Below, one piece after another: positions 51,852 through 61,277 of a stretch of 64,000 nt of DNA (its first letter is position 1; each line of letters starts with the position of its first letter). The DNA comes from Bilophila wadsworthia ATCC 49260 (lineage in GTDB: Bacteria > Desulfobacterota > Desulfovibrionia > Desulfovibrionales > Desulfovibrionaceae). The stretch is taken from assembly GCF_000701705.1 (NCBI RefSeq), contig NZ_JNJP01000011.1:1-64000 (forward strand). The letters run 5' to 3'. The notes below the pieces were generated by a model that was not told the DNA's origin, ran no database searches, and saw nothing but the letters and a program-made list of their open reading frames with translations. A program made the position numbers and the translations under genes.

Positions 51852-52979
51852 TCACTTGATATACTTCGGGGTGACGTTGGCGACGTGCACATCCACGCCC
51901 ACGGCCTCATACAGGAAATCCAGCAGGAACGAGCCGCGCAGCCGCTCCCGCAAGGGCGACAGCCGCGACTTGCCGAAGATCGCGTGCCGCACGTTGCGCT
52001 CGCTGGCGAAATTCACCAGCGTTTCGGCGATATCCACGCCTTCAAGCTGCACCACTTCCGCGCCGAGCCTCGTCGCCAGCTGCAGGTTGTGCTGAAGCTG
52101 GCGCTGGATGCCCGCGTCTATGCGGGTCGGGCTTTCCTGCGGCCTGCGGACATAAACCACGTAACACGGCGATCCGAGCTGGTTCGCCATACGCACGCCA
52201 CGGCGGATAAGCGATTCGGCATCGGTGGGCCATGAGCTCAGGGCGACCATGACCGCCTCCACCGCATACCCGGCCAAGGCGGGCTTGAGGAGCTCCTGCG
52301 CCTCGATCTTGCGGACCTGATCCCCTGATGCCTCGCGCAGGCACAGCTCGCGGAGAAAGGACAGGTTCTCGTAGGTGAAGAAGCTCGACAGCGCCCGTTC
52401 GGCCTGTTGCGGCGCGTAAATCTTGCCTTGCCGGAGGCGCTCGCGGAGTTCCTCTTTGGTCACGTCCACGTTGACGACCTGATCGGCCCGCCGCAGCACG
52501 GTGTCCGGGATGCGTTCCCGCACGGCGATGCCGGTGGCCTCTTCGACGCGCGCCGCCACGGATTCCAGATGCTGCACGTTGATGGTCGAAATGACATTGA
52601 TGCCCTGCGCCAGCACTTCGAGCACATCCGAGTAGCGCTTGTCGTTCTTGGAACCGTCCGCGTTGGTGTGGGCCAGCTCGTCCACCAGCACGACCTGCGG
52701 TTTGCGGGCAAGGATGGCCTCGACGTCCATTTCATGGAAAACGGCGTCCCCCACGCGCCATTCGCGGGGGGGGACGGTTTCCAGATGCTCGGCGAGCGCC
52801 ATCGTCTCGGGGCGGTCGTGGGGTTCGAGGTACCCGATCACCACATCCACGTGCTGCTGTTTCAGGCGCAGCCCCTCCTGCAGCATGGCGTAGGTTTTCC
52901 CCACGCCGGCCGCGTATCCCAGATAGACTTTAAGGGACCCCTGCCGTTTGCGTTCGATGAGTTCCGCGAAACCGTCCAT
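51852..52979 (-). CDS. kdpD: KdpD N-terminal sensor half with USP domain, no kinase
   Basis: 375 residues from ATG 52979 (GGGAGG, 6 bp spacing). KdpD sensor domain at about 1-210: Walker A GYAAGVGKTYAML near 20-32 and VLVDELAHTNADG near 98. Universal-stress-like domain at about 230-365 (LSSWPTDAESLIRRGVRMAN). It ends without transmembrane helices, DHp or catalytic domain. It matches the short KdpD seen in lineages where the sensor stands alone. The usual ligands are K+ and c-di-AMP; here it must signal to the separate histidine kinase encoded 7 bp downstream. Confidence 0.87.
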   Translation of the reverse strand: MDGFAELIERKRQGSLKVYLGYAAGVGKTYAMLQEGLRLKQQHVDVVIGYLEPHDRPETMALAEHLETVPPREWRVGDAVFHEMDVEAILARKPQVVLVDELAHTNADGSKNDKRYSDVLEVLAQGINVISTINVQHLESVAARVEEATGIAVRERIPDTVLRRADQVVNVDVTKEELRERLRQGKIYAPQQAERALSSFFTYENLSFLRELCLREASGDQVRKIEAQELLKPALAGYAVEAVMVALSSWPTDAESLIRRGVRMANQLGSPCYVVYVRRPQESPTRIDAGIQRQLQHNLQLATRLGAEVVQLEGVDIAETLVNFASERNVRHAIFGKSRLSPLRERLRGSFLLDFLYEAVGVDVHVANVTPKYIK

Positions 52980-53021
52980 GACCATCCTCCCGACACGGAA
53001 AGTACTTCTTTCCTCGCCCGG

Positions 53022-53579
53022 CTACCGGAGTTCGTCAAGAGCCAGATTGAGGCGCAGCACATTGACCTTCGGTTCGCCCCACACGCCCCATTCCGGGCCT
53101 TCCACATGGCCGCGCACGAGCTTTTCCACCGCTTCCGGAGACAGGCCGCGGGCTTCGGCCACGCGCCGGACCTGCATCAGGGCCGCATCCGGGGAAATAT
53201 GAGGATCAAGGCCGCTTCCCGAAGCGGTCAGCATATCCACGGGCAACACGCCTTCGGGCCGCTCGGCGCGCAGCTCCTGTTCCGAGGCCCGGACGCGCTC
53301 GGCCAGAGCCTTGCTGGTGGGGCCATAGTTGGAACCGGAGGAGGAACCGGCATTGTACCCGGCTGCTGAGGGGCGGGGATGGAAATACTTCGCGCTGGAG
53401 AACGGCTGCCCGATGAGGGCGGAACCGACGATCGCGCCGTCCCGCAGGATCAGCGAACCCGCCGCTTCTTTAGGGAAGAAGGCGTCGGCCGCCCCGGTGA
53501 CGAGCATCGGGTAAGCGGCGCACAAAAGGACGGCGAGGCACAGCGTGGACAGAACGGACTGACGAATGAGCTTGAACAT
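53022..53579 (-). CDS. kdpC: potassium-transporting ATPase subunit C
   Basis: 185 residues from ATG 53579 (MFKLIRQ, AAGGAT upstream). One N-terminal membrane helix (about 10-30). The periplasmic domain contains ALIGQPFSSAKYFHPRPSAA, GSNYGPTSKAL and the C-terminal NVLRLNLALDELR. It assembles with KdpA and KdpB; the soluble part helps bind ATP or stabilise the complex. Normal length. Confidence 0.92.
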   Translation of the reverse strand: MFKLIRQSVLSTLCLAVLLCAAYPMLVTGAADAFFPKEAAGSLILRDGAIVGSALIGQPFSSAKYFHPRPSAAGYNAGSSSGSNYGPTSKALAERVRASEQELRAERPEGVLPVDMLTASGSGLDPHISPDAALMQVRRVAEARGLSPEAVEKLVRGHVEGPEWGVWGEPKVNVLRLNLALDELR

Positions 53580-53685
53580 GACGTATATCCTTATGAGAAA
53601 AAGAAACCTGAAGGGACGCACGCGGAGGAGACTTCCGGAGTTGGAGAGGAACGAACGCCCCTTCAGGTTATATGTACCGACGCGG

Positions 53686-55716
53686 CTAGACGAGGCCGAC
53701 GGCGGAAATCACGATATCAATGAGCTTGATGCCGATGAACGGGGCGATGACGCCGCCGAGCCCGTAGACCAACAGGTTGCCGCGCAGGACCGAAGCCGTG
53801 GAACGGGGACGGTAGCGCACGCCCTTGAGCGCCAGCGGGATGAGCAGGATGATGATCAGGGCGTTGAAGATCACTGCGGACAGGATGGCACTCTGCGGCG
53901 TGGACAGGTGCATGACGTTCAGCACGCCGAGCTCCGGCAGGGCCGCCATGAACAGCGCAGGGATGATGGCGAAGTACTTGGCCACGTCGTTGGCGAGGCT
54001 GAACGTGGTGAGCGCGCCCCGGGTAATCAGAAGCTGCTTGCCGATCTCCACGATCTCGATGAGCTTGGTGGGGTCGGAATCGAGGTCGATCATATTCCCG
54101 GCCTCGCGGGCGGCCTGCGTGCCGGTGTTCATGACCAGCCCCACGTCGGACTTGGCCAGCGCCGGAGCGTCGTTGGTGCCGTCGCCGGACATGGCCACAA
54201 GACGGCCTTCCTTCTGGAGATCCAGAATGAGCTGCAGCTTGTCCTCGGGCTTGGCTTCGGCAAGGAAGTCGTCCACCCCCGCCTCCGCGGCGATGGCCTG
54301 CGCGGTGAGGCGGTTGTCGCCCGTGATCATCACGGTCTTGATGCCCATGGCCCTGATGCGGTCGAAACGATCGCGCATACCGGGCTTGACCACGTCCTTA
54401 AGCTGGATGACGCCGAGCACGCCCCGCGTGGAGGAGGCCACCACCAGCGGCGTACCGCCCTCACGGGCCACGGGATCGACGAGGGCCTTCAATTCCTCAC
54501 GGCGTTCGGGAAGCCCGAGCGAGTGCACCCACCGCAGCACGGAATCGGTCGCACCCTTGCGGAGCTGTTCTCCGGCGGCATCCACGCCGCTCATGCGGGT
54601 TTCCGCCGTGAACGGCACGCTGACCACATCCTGCGGCACCCCATTCAGGGACACGCCGAGGGTGTTCCCCAATTCGACGATGGAACGGCCTTCCGGAGTT
54701 TCGTCGCCGGAGGAGGCAAGGCAGGCGGCCTGCATCATTTCATCAATATTCACGCCCGGCAGAGGCAGGAACGCCGAGGCCATGCGGTTGCCGAGCGTGA
54801 TCGTCCCGGTCTTGTCGAGCAGCAGCACATCCACGTCCCCGGCGGCCTCCACCGCGCGGCCCGACAGGGCCAGCACATTGCGCTGGAGCAGGCGGTCCAT
54901 CCCGGCGATGCCGATGGCCGCGAGCAGGCCGCTGATCGTGGTCGGGATGAGGCACACCAGCAGCGCCACCAGCACGACCATATCAATGTTGATGCCGTGG
55001 TAAAGGCCCAGCGGCTTCAGGGTGACGACCACCAGCATGAAGATGAGGGTCAGCCCGGCAAGCAGGATGTTCAAGGCGATTTCGTTGGGGGTCTTCTGCC
55101 GTTCCGCGCCTTCGACAAGCGCGATCATGCGGTCGAGGAAAGACTTGCCCGGCTCCTGCGTGACGTTCACGACGATGCGGTCGGAAAGCACCGTGGTCCC
55201 GCCGGTAACCGCGCTGCGGTCGCCGCCGGATTCACGGATGACCGGAGCCGACTCGCCGGTGATGGCGGATTCGTCCACGGCGGCCACACCTTCGACGACC
55301 GTGCCGTCGGCGGGGATCATGTCGCCCGCCTCTACGACCACACGGTCGCCGGGGGCCAACTCGGAAGCGGATACGGTTTCCACGGTTCCGTCCGAAAGCA
55401 GCCGGTGCGCGACGGTGTCCGTACGGGCGCTGCGGAGCGTGTCGGCCTGCGCCTTGCCCCGCCCCTCGGCCAGCGCCTCGGCGAAGTTGGCGAACAGCAC
55501 GGTGAACCACAGCCACAGGGAAATCTGGCCGCTGAATCCGGCGTCGGCGCCGGTCACCACGCGGGAGAAGAACGAGGCCGTCGTAAACACGCAGCCGACG
55601 GCGACCACGAACATGACGGGATTGCGCACGAGCACGCGCGGATCGAGCTTGCGGAAGGCGTCCTTGGCGGCCTGAACGTACAGCGAAGGCGCGGTTTCCT
55701 GAGAATGGTGACGCAT
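53686..55716 (-). CDS. kdpB: potassium-transporting ATPase ATP-binding subunit
   Basis: 676 residues from ATG 55716, behind AAGGAG. P-type ATPase features: phosphorylation site LLLDKTGTITLGN (Asp near 305), the TGE motif in SAITGESAPV, KGATDSVLRW in the nucleotide domain, and MSGDGTNDAPALAKSDV hinge. Hydrophobic helices lie near 35-75, 215-270 and 570-670. It hydrolyses ATP to drive K+ uptake through KdpA. Confidence 0.95.
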   Translation of the reverse strand: MRHHSQETAPSLYVQAAKDAFRKLDPRVLVRNPVMFVVAVGCVFTTASFFSRVVTGADAGFSGQISLWLWFTVLFANFAEALAEGRGKAQADTLRSARTDTVAHRLLSDGTVETVSASELAPGDRVVVEAGDMIPADGTVVEGVAAVDESAITGESAPVIRESGGDRSAVTGGTTVLSDRIVVNVTQEPGKSFLDRMIALVEGAERQKTPNEIALNILLAGLTLIFMLVVVTLKPLGLYHGINIDMVVLVALLVCLIPTTISGLLAAIGIAGMDRLLQRNVLALSGRAVEAAGDVDVLLLDKTGTITLGNRMASAFLPLPGVNIDEMMQAACLASSGDETPEGRSIVELGNTLGVSLNGVPQDVVSVPFTAETRMSGVDAAGEQLRKGATDSVLRWVHSLGLPERREELKALVDPVAREGGTPLVVASSTRGVLGVIQLKDVVKPGMRDRFDRIRAMGIKTVMITGDNRLTAQAIAAEAGVDDFLAEAKPEDKLQLILDLQKEGRLVAMSGDGTNDAPALAKSDVGLVMNTGTQAAREAGNMIDLDSDPTKLIEIVEIGKQLLITRGALTTFSLANDVAKYFAIIPALFMAALPELGVLNVMHLSTPQSAILSAVIFNALIIILLIPLALKGVRYRPRSTASVLRGNLLVYGLGGVIAPFIGIKLIDIVISAVGLV

Positions 55717-55893
55717 ATGAAAAATCTCCTTGGCGGACCGGAGGGAGGAGGCGGGGCTCGCCCCATTCCCCGGCAGGGCTCCGCCCTGCACCCGCCGGGG
55801 GGAATGATTCCCCCCGGCCCCCCTCGGTACTATGCCTGTCTTATCCCAACAGGCTCGGATTGAATAAATCAGTTGATGTTCCCTTCGCCGCTC

Positions 55894-57600
55894 TTAAAAC
55901 ATCATTCCCCGCATCATCTGGAACTGTTCCACGATGGGGCCGAGGGACAGGGCGGGCAGATAGGTCAGCGCGCCCACGATGAAGATGATCCCGAGCAGCA
56001 AGAGGCCGAAGGTAGGCCCTTCCACGGGGAAGGAAGAATCCGAAATCGGACGCTTCTTGCGCGCGGCGAGGGAACCCGCCACCACGAGCATGGACAGCAT
56101 CACGCCGAAGCGCCCAATGAACATGGCGAGGGCCAGCAAAACGTTCCACACCGGCACATTGGCGGAAAGCCCCGCAAAGGCGCTCCCGTTGTTCTGCGCG
56201 CCGGACGTGAAGGCATAAAGGATTTCGGAAAGGCCATGCGCCCCGGCATTATTCAGTGCGCCCGTTCCCCACGAACTCACCGCCGCCACGGCGGAGAAAC
56301 ACAGGATCGGTGTGGCGCAGGCCAGCAGGGCCACCATGCACCACGTAATCTCGCGGCCTTCGATACGCTTGCCGAGATAGTCGGGCGTGCGGCCCACCAT
56401 CAGGCCGGCGATGAACACGGTCAGCAGGATGAACAGGATCATGCCGTACAGGCCGGACCCGACGCCGCCGTAGATGATCTCGCCGAGCAGCATGTTGAAC
56501 AGCACCAGCATCCCGCCAAGCGGCGTCAGGCTGTCGTGCATGGCGTTGACCGCGCCGCAGGAGGCGTCCGTGGTCGCCGTCGCGAACAGCGAGGTGCCGA
56601 ACACGCCGAAACGCACTTCCTTGCCTTCCATGTTGGGTACGGCCCCGCCCGCAATCTGCTGCAGGAGGTGCGTACCGTGCAGCTCGCTGAAGTAGATCCA
56701 CAGCACGCCGCCGATGAACAGGGCCAGCATGACGGCCCAGACCGTCCACGCGTGACGGCGGCTGCCCACGGCGTCCCCGAGGAAGAACACCAGCGCGCTC
56801 GGGATGATCAGGATGTAGAAAGACTGGAGGAAGCTGGCCAACGCCGTGGGGTTCTCAAAAGGATGCGCGGCGTTCACGTTGAAGAAGCCGCCGCCGTTGG
56901 TCCCGAGCAGCTTGATCGCAATCTGCGAAGCGACGGGCCCGGTGGCGATGAACTGCTTCCCGCCCTCAAGCGTGGTCGCGGTAACGCCCGCGTCGAAATT
57001 CTGGACCATACCCTGCCAGAGCATGATCAGCGCCCCGATGATGCTCAAAGGCAGCAACACGTACAGCGTAATGCGCACGAGATCGGACCAGAAATTGCCG
57101 ATGGACGAGGATTCGTTGCGGGCGATGCCACGCACGACCGCGGCGCACACGGCGATGCCGACGGCTGCGGAAACGAAATTCTGATAGGTCAGGGCCACCA
57201 TCTGCGAGAAATGGCTCATGGTGGTTTCGCCGCCGTAGGACTGCCAGTTCGTATTCGTCAGGAAGCTGACCGCCGTATTCAGGGCCAAATCCCACGAAAG
57301 GCCGGGGAAGCCTTGCGGATTCAGCGGCAGCTTATCCTGAAAAAGCAGTACCCCGAACGTGAGCAGGAACCCCGCAAGGGAAAATCCGATGAGGCTGACG
57401 GCGTACCGGCTCCACGTCTGGTTTTCGTCGGGATGAATGCCGGACAGCGAGTACACGCCCCGCTCCACCGGCCCCAGGACAGGATGCAGGAAGGTGCGGC
57501 GGCCGGAAAAAACCTGATGGACATACCGACCCAACAGCGGGCTGAGCGCCGCTAAAAGGCCGATGAACAGGACAAGCTGCAACAGATCTCGCAGGATCAT
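55894..57600 (-). CDS. kdpA: potassium-transporting ATPase potassium-binding subunit
   Basis: 568 residues with about ten membrane helices and the four pseudo-repeated K+-filter loops: TNTNWQSYGGETTMSHF (near 115), GTNGGGFFNVNAAHPF (near 232), TSLFATATTDASCGAVNAMH and SGAQNNGSAFAG (near 470). Ion selectivity is carried by KdpA. It is the first large gene after kdpF in the leftward operon; 177 bp separate it from kdpB, more than usual, and that gap holds GC-rich inverted repeats. Confidence 0.95.
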   Translation of the reverse strand: MILRDLLQLVLFIGLLAALSPLLGRYVHQVFSGRRTFLHPVLGPVERGVYSLSGIHPDENQTWSRYAVSLIGFSLAGFLLTFGVLLFQDKLPLNPQGFPGLSWDLALNTAVSFLTNTNWQSYGGETTMSHFSQMVALTYQNFVSAAVGIAVCAAVVRGIARNESSSIGNFWSDLVRITLYVLLPLSIIGALIMLWQGMVQNFDAGVTATTLEGGKQFIATGPVASQIAIKLLGTNGGGFFNVNAAHPFENPTALASFLQSFYILIIPSALVFFLGDAVGSRRHAWTVWAVMLALFIGGVLWIYFSELHGTHLLQQIAGGAVPNMEGKEVRFGVFGTSLFATATTDASCGAVNAMHDSLTPLGGMLVLFNMLLGEIIYGGVGSGLYGMILFILLTVFIAGLMVGRTPDYLGKRIEGREITWCMVALLACATPILCFSAVAAVSSWGTGALNNAGAHGLSEILYAFTSGAQNNGSAFAGLSANVPVWNVLLALAMFIGRFGVMLSMLVVAGSLAARKKRPISDSSFPVEGPTFGLLLLGIIFIVGALTYLPALSLGPIVEQFQMMRGMMF

Positions 57601-57609
57601 ATCATCCTC

Positions 57610-57699
57610 CTAAAACCGTTCCGGCTTGAACAGCGCGTACAGCATGTACGCAAAAAGACCTGCCGCGCAGGCGAGGCCAACAAGGTCAAACAAATCCAT
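57610..57699 (-). CDS. kdpF: KdpF, small lipid-like subunit, 29 aa
   Basis: ATG 57699 follows AAGGAG. The 29-residue peptide begins MDLFDLVGLACAAG and ends LYALFKPERF; the ending (YxLYALxKPERF) is the KdpF hallmark. A single membrane helix stabilises the KdpFABC complex. It ends 10 bp before kdpA. Confidence 0.85.
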   Translation of the reverse strand: MDLFDLVGLACAAGLFAYMLYALFKPERF

Positions 57700-57765
57700 G
57701 ACAAGCTCCTTGAACGTAACGCGGACGTCGGTGTTTCCGACCCGCAGGATTTCAACAGCCATCTA

Positions 57766-57781
57766 TCCAAGGTGCGTGCCA
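57766..57781 (-). promoter_or_regulatory. sigma-54-like promoter of kdpF
   Basis: Minus-strand TGGCACG-N4-TTGG fits the -24/-12 consensus (TGGCACG-N4-TTGC) except for the last base. It ends 66 bp upstream of the kdpF ATG, and the cluster encodes a sigma-54-dependent regulator. Confidence 0.65.
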
Positions 57782-58241
57782 AAATGTATAGCCAATGATT
57801 TTACAGTATTAGAAAAATGAGCACACAGAAGATCATTACATAATGCAATCCACCGTTGCAAAACGCATGAGAACCGGCCCGCCCTTTTCCTTCAGAAGGG
57901 AGAACGGAGGGAGCAAAAAAATGTTTTCAGAGCCCGGAAACACCCCATACAGGCAGGTTGCCCCCTCTAAAAAGGCGTCATCCGCCGGATGGATTGCAAA
58001 ACGCAAGGCCTCCAATACGGACGACGCGAACAAACCATATCCATTTTCCTTTATGAGGATTTATAACTGCAAATGCCCAGCACCGGCTCCGCGCGACACC
58101 GTTCACATGCATACGCCTTTCGCTCGGCATAAGGATGCCCGCACAAGCTCCGCCGCCGCGCCTCCTCCTTTGCAAGGCATAAAAAAAGACCGGACACATC
58201 CGGCCTTTTTCCTTTTCGATACCATTCCGCACCAAGCGCGG
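57782..58241. other. intergenic, no gene seen
   Basis: The expected enhancer region of the Kdp operon and an upstream stretch without a supported gene. A convergent terminator at 58181-58211 closes the DUF3467 gene. Confidence 0.5.
58181..58211 (-). terminator. terminator of the DUF3467 gene
   Basis: GACCGGA (58188-58194) pairs with TCCGGCC (58199-58205); a T7 run lies on the minus side. Confidence 0.75.
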
Positions 58242-58544
58242 CTACTCCTCTTCGGGAGCCTTCTCCTCGACGGCGATTTCGCCGAAACGGGCCTCGTATT
58301 CGCGGAGGCTCTGGATAAGGGTCAGCGTCAGGCGTTTGGCCGTACGGGGCGTCATGGCGATACGCTCCAGCATGTCGGCGGTGACGACGCCCTTCACACC
58401 CGGCTCGGCAGAGAGATCGGTCAGGCTGACGCCAAAGGAAACCAGCACGTCATCCTGCGAGTAACGAACCTGAAAGGCATTCGCGTAGGAGGTGCCCATT
58501 TTCTCGGTATGCACGTTCAGGCGCACCTGTTGTTCTTCGGACAT
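58242..58544 (-). CDS. DUF3467-family protein
   Basis: 100 residues: VRLNVHTEKMGTSYANAFQV at the start, then DDVLVSFGVSL and a helical RIAMTPRTAKRLTLTLIQSL. This is the pattern of the DUF3467 family, small proteins often next to motility or gas-vesicle-independent genes, of unknown function. It ends in acidic residues (EEKAPEEE). Monocistronic with its own terminator. Confidence 0.75.
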   Translation of the reverse strand: MSEEQQVRLNVHTEKMGTSYANAFQVRYSQDDVLVSFGVSLTDLSAEPGVKGVVTADMLERIAMTPRTAKRLTLTLIQSLREYEARFGEIAVEEKAPEEE

Positions 58545-58684
58545 GACGGTTCTCCACGGTTGAAGGTGTCGGATCGCGAGCCGGATATTCCGGCTCGCTG
58601 CCTCTCAGATACCAGAAAACCCTGCCGGAGGAAATCGACAGAGCCCCTTCAAAAGCGGATCCGCGACCGGCAAGGTGCATTTCT

Positions 58685-59554
58685 TCATTTATATTCCTTT
58701 ACACAGGAGAACCCCTTGCCGAGGACGTTCAGCGTGTTCTCGATGATGACGAACGCCTGCTTGTCATGCCGGAAAATGAGCTCTTCCAACAGCCGGATCT
58801 GATAGTTTTGCACGACGGTCAACAGCACGGGCCTCTGCTCGCCGGTGAAACCGCCGGAACCGGACAGAAGCGTGGCCCCCCGGTGCAGATGCGTCAGGAT
58901 GTCTTCACGGATTGCGGCGTGCTGCGTGGAAATGATCAACACCATTTTCCGCTGGTTGAAGATGGTCGAAACGTAGTCCATCACCTTGGAGTACACAAAA
59001 ATCATGATCAGCGAATACAACATGCTGTCCGGATTATACATGGAAAAGGCCAGTACAAACAGCGTGATGTTGTACAGCAGGCTGAATTGCCCGACGCTGA
59101 TGCCATACCGCTTGTGCAGGGCGATGGAAATGATGGTCAACCCGCCATCGCAGCCGATGGAATGCAGTACGATGCCGAGCCCGAGCCCGCAGATGCAGCC
59201 CGCAGCGATGCTCGCGAGAATCGGATCGGTGATGTTGATGGTCATGTCCAAATATTGCGTGGCCACGGAGACCACGGCCAGCCCGTACAGGCTGTACAGG
59301 ACGAAACGCCGCCCCACGAACAGCCAGCCCGCAATAAAGATAGGAATGTTGAGCAGCACATTCCACACGGCCGGGCTCATGGTTTCCGTCATGTAATTGA
59401 TCAGAAGCGCCGTCCCGAATACGCCGCCGGAAATGAGCATATGGGGAATGGCGATGGCTTTCACGCCGAGTGCGAACAGGCCGCATCCGAGGGTCAGCAA
59501 AAAGAGATTCCAGGGAATGCCCCTCGCAAAGGTACGAACGGCAGTTGAGACCAT
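58685..59554 (-). CDS. YitT-family membrane protein (DUF161 plus DUF2179)
   Basis: 289 residues from ATG 59554, behind CGGAGAAAG. Five or six hydrophobic helices (FLLTLGCGLFALGVKAIAIP, LLINYMTETMSPAVWNVLLN and others) followed by a C-terminal ferredoxin-like DUF2179 domain (about 205-289: KMVLIISTQHAAIREDILTH, then GGFTGEQRPVLLTVVQNYQI). Family function unknown; members are common and probably transport or sense small molecules. Confidence 0.85.
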   Translation of the reverse strand: MVSTAVRTFARGIPWNLFLLTLGCGLFALGVKAIAIPHMLISGGVFGTALLINYMTETMSPAVWNVLLNIPIFIAGWLFVGRRFVLYSLYGLAVVSVATQYLDMTINITDPILASIAAGCICGLGLGIVLHSIGCDGGLTIISIALHKRYGISVGQFSLLYNITLFVLAFSMYNPDSMLYSLIMIFVYSKVMDYVSTIFNQRKMVLIISTQHAAIREDILTHLHRGATLLSGSGGFTGEQRPVLLTVVQNYQIRLLEELIFRHDKQAFVIIENTLNVLGKGFSCVKEYK

Positions 59555-59671
59555 ACTTTCTCCGAAATAAAAGGTTGTGCCATCCCTAACCGGGCCCGGC
59601 AAAAGGTATCATTGTCTTTCCACTCAGGGATCATACTTGTATCATATATGCTGATAACACAAGGAGGCACC

Positions 59672-60520
59672 ATGCGACCCCTCACTCCCGACGAAGAACA
59701 GGTCATCGCCCACGGCGCGACGGAACCGCCGTTCAGCGGGCGCTACTGGAACCATAAGGCCGACGGAACCTATGCCTGCCGGCGTTGCGGCGCAACGCTC
59801 TACCGCTCGGGCGACAAGTTCGACTCCGGATGCGGCTGGCCGTCCTTTGACGACGCCGTGCCCGGCTCCGTGCTCCGCCGCCCCGATCCGGACGGCCACC
59901 GGACGGAAATCGTCTGCGCCGCCTGCGGGGCCCATCTGGGGCATGTCTTCGAAGGCGAACGCTTCACCCCAAAAAACACGCGGCATTGCGTCAATTCCTT
60001 GTCGCTTGAATTCATACCAGAAAAAACATCCGAATGCACGGAAGAGGCCATCTTCGCGGGCGGCTGTTTCTGGGGAGTGGAGGACGCTTTCCAGTCCGTC
60101 CCCGGTGTCTGTGGCGCGGAGTCGGGCTACACGGGAGGTACGGTGCCGAACCCCACCTACGAACAGGTCTGCACGGGCGGGACCGGCCACGCCGAAGCGG
60201 TCCGCGTAACCTACGATCCGGCAAAGGTTTCTTTCGAGGAACTCGCCCGCCTGTTCTTTGAAATCCATGATCCTACCCAGATCAACAGACAGGGCCCGGA
60301 TATCGGCACACAATACCGTTCAGCGATTTTCTATAAAGATGAGCGGCAGAAAGCCACAGCCCTTTCCCTCATGGAAAAGCTCAGGGAACACGGCTATGCG
60401 GTGGCCACCGAACTGCTCCCGGCCTCCGCCTTTTACCCCGCCGAAGCGTACCATCAGGATTTTACGGCCCGCACGGGCAGAGGCGGCTGCCATCTCCGCG
60501 TGTCCCGTTTCGGGGTATGA
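59672..60520 (+). CDS. msrBA: fused methionine sulfoxide reductase MsrB-MsrA
   Basis: 282 residues from ATG 59672 (AAGGAGG upstream; the open frame extends further). N-terminal MsrB domain at about 5-120: zinc cysteines CRRCG and CAACG, and the resolving/catalytic stretch TRHCVNSLSLEFIP with catalytic Cys near 110. C-terminal MsrA domain at about 125-280: AIFAGGCFWGVEDAF with catalytic Cys near 131, ESGYTGG and EVHDPT-like EIHDPTQINRQGPDIGTQYR. It repairs both R and S sulfoxides of methionine, a role in oxidative stress defence. The order MsrB-MsrA is less common than the reverse. Confidence 0.93.
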   Translation: MRPLTPDEEQVIAHGATEPPFSGRYWNHKADGTYACRRCGATLYRSGDKFDSGCGWPSFDDAVPGSVLRRPDPDGHRTEIVCAACGAHLGHVFEGERFTPKNTRHCVNSLSLEFIPEKTSECTEEAIFAGGCFWGVEDAFQSVPGVCGAESGYTGGTVPNPTYEQVCTGGTGHAEAVRVTYDPAKVSFEELARLFFEIHDPTQINRQGPDIGTQYRSAIFYKDERQKATALSLMEKLREHGYAVATELLPASAFYPAEAYHQDFTARTGRGGCHLRVSRFGV

Positions 60521-60530
60521 GCAAAAAAAT

Positions 60531-60577
60531 AAGGAGCCTTCCGTATCCCGCCCAAAAGACGGTCGGAAAGGCTCCTC
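60531..60577. terminator. convergent terminator between msr and tRNA-Ala
   Basis: AGGAGCCTTCCG (60532-60543) pairs with CGGAAAGGCTCCT (60564-60576). T-rich on the minus side. Confidence 0.6.
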
Positions 60578-60605
60578 AACCATTTTATTATGCAACTTCA
60601 TGCAA

Positions 60606-60638
60606 TAAAAAAAGCTGATCCAAAATTGAATCAGCTTT
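60606..60638 (-). terminator. terminator of tRNA-Ala copy 1
   Basis: AAAGCTGAT (60611-60619) pairs with ATCAGCTTT (60630-60638), with a T run in the minus direction. Confidence 0.8.
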
Positions 60639-60645
60639 AAAAATC

Positions 60646-60721
<76 letters not shown>

Positions 60722-60849
60722 ATGCGTGAAAAGCCTTCTATAGGAACCAGTTCCCAAAGTCAAGCCTCCCAGCACTCTTTTTCCTCAAAAATGCGCCGCA
60801 CCCCAAAGATCCGGATAAGAAGCGCACGTCCCCATCCGCAGGACTATCG

Positions 60850-60881
60850 AAAAAAGAAAGGGTCCGTATTGCTACGAACCC
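60850..60881 (-). terminator. terminator of tRNA-Ala copy 2
   Basis: GGGTCCGTA (60860-60868) pairs with TACGAACCC (60873-60881) allowing one G-U, followed by a T-rich run in the minus direction. Each tRNA copy therefore has its own terminator. Confidence 0.7.
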
Positions 60882-60890
60882 TTCAAAATC

Positions 60891-60966
<76 letters not shown>

Positions 60967-61184
60967 ATGCGTGAGGAAGCTTTTAGCGAACCCCGGAATG
61001 AAAGTCAACCGTTTTTTTCATGGCTCCGCCAAAAACAGTCTCCAAAGCCATCTTTAAAAGGTACGCCTTCTTCCCCGCCATTTTTACGGAATGGTTTCCC
61101 TTCCCAAACAGCGCCTCTCCCCAAAAACTGAAAAGCATGCCCACGCTTTCGCTTTCAGCACCTTTCCGAACAAGGATCCGATAA

Positions 61185-61275
61185 CGCCAAAAGTCTTGGC
61201 AGAGGGAGTGCTGGGGGCGTGGGGCAAGGGAGGGGGAACCCTTCTGAAGAAGGGTTCCCCCTTCCCCCACGTCAA
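61185..61275. repeat. G-rich palindromic repeat after hisA
   Basis: GGGGGAACCCTTCT (61232-61245) pairs with AGAAGGGTTCCCCC (61248-61261), preceded by AAAAGTCTTGGCAGAGGGAG. The order (AAAGTCTT, G-rich stretch, long palindrome) matches the elements at 49661-49750 and 49998-50100. It may also serve as the hisA terminator. The remaining bases to 60967 hold no gene. Confidence 0.6.
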
Positions 61276-61277
61276 AA

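Noticed and set aside
53566..55863. Frame of about 765 codons antisense to kdpB
   Set aside because: kdpB carries DKTGT and other P-type signatures; the antisense product is His/Glu/Asp/Arg-rich without structure.
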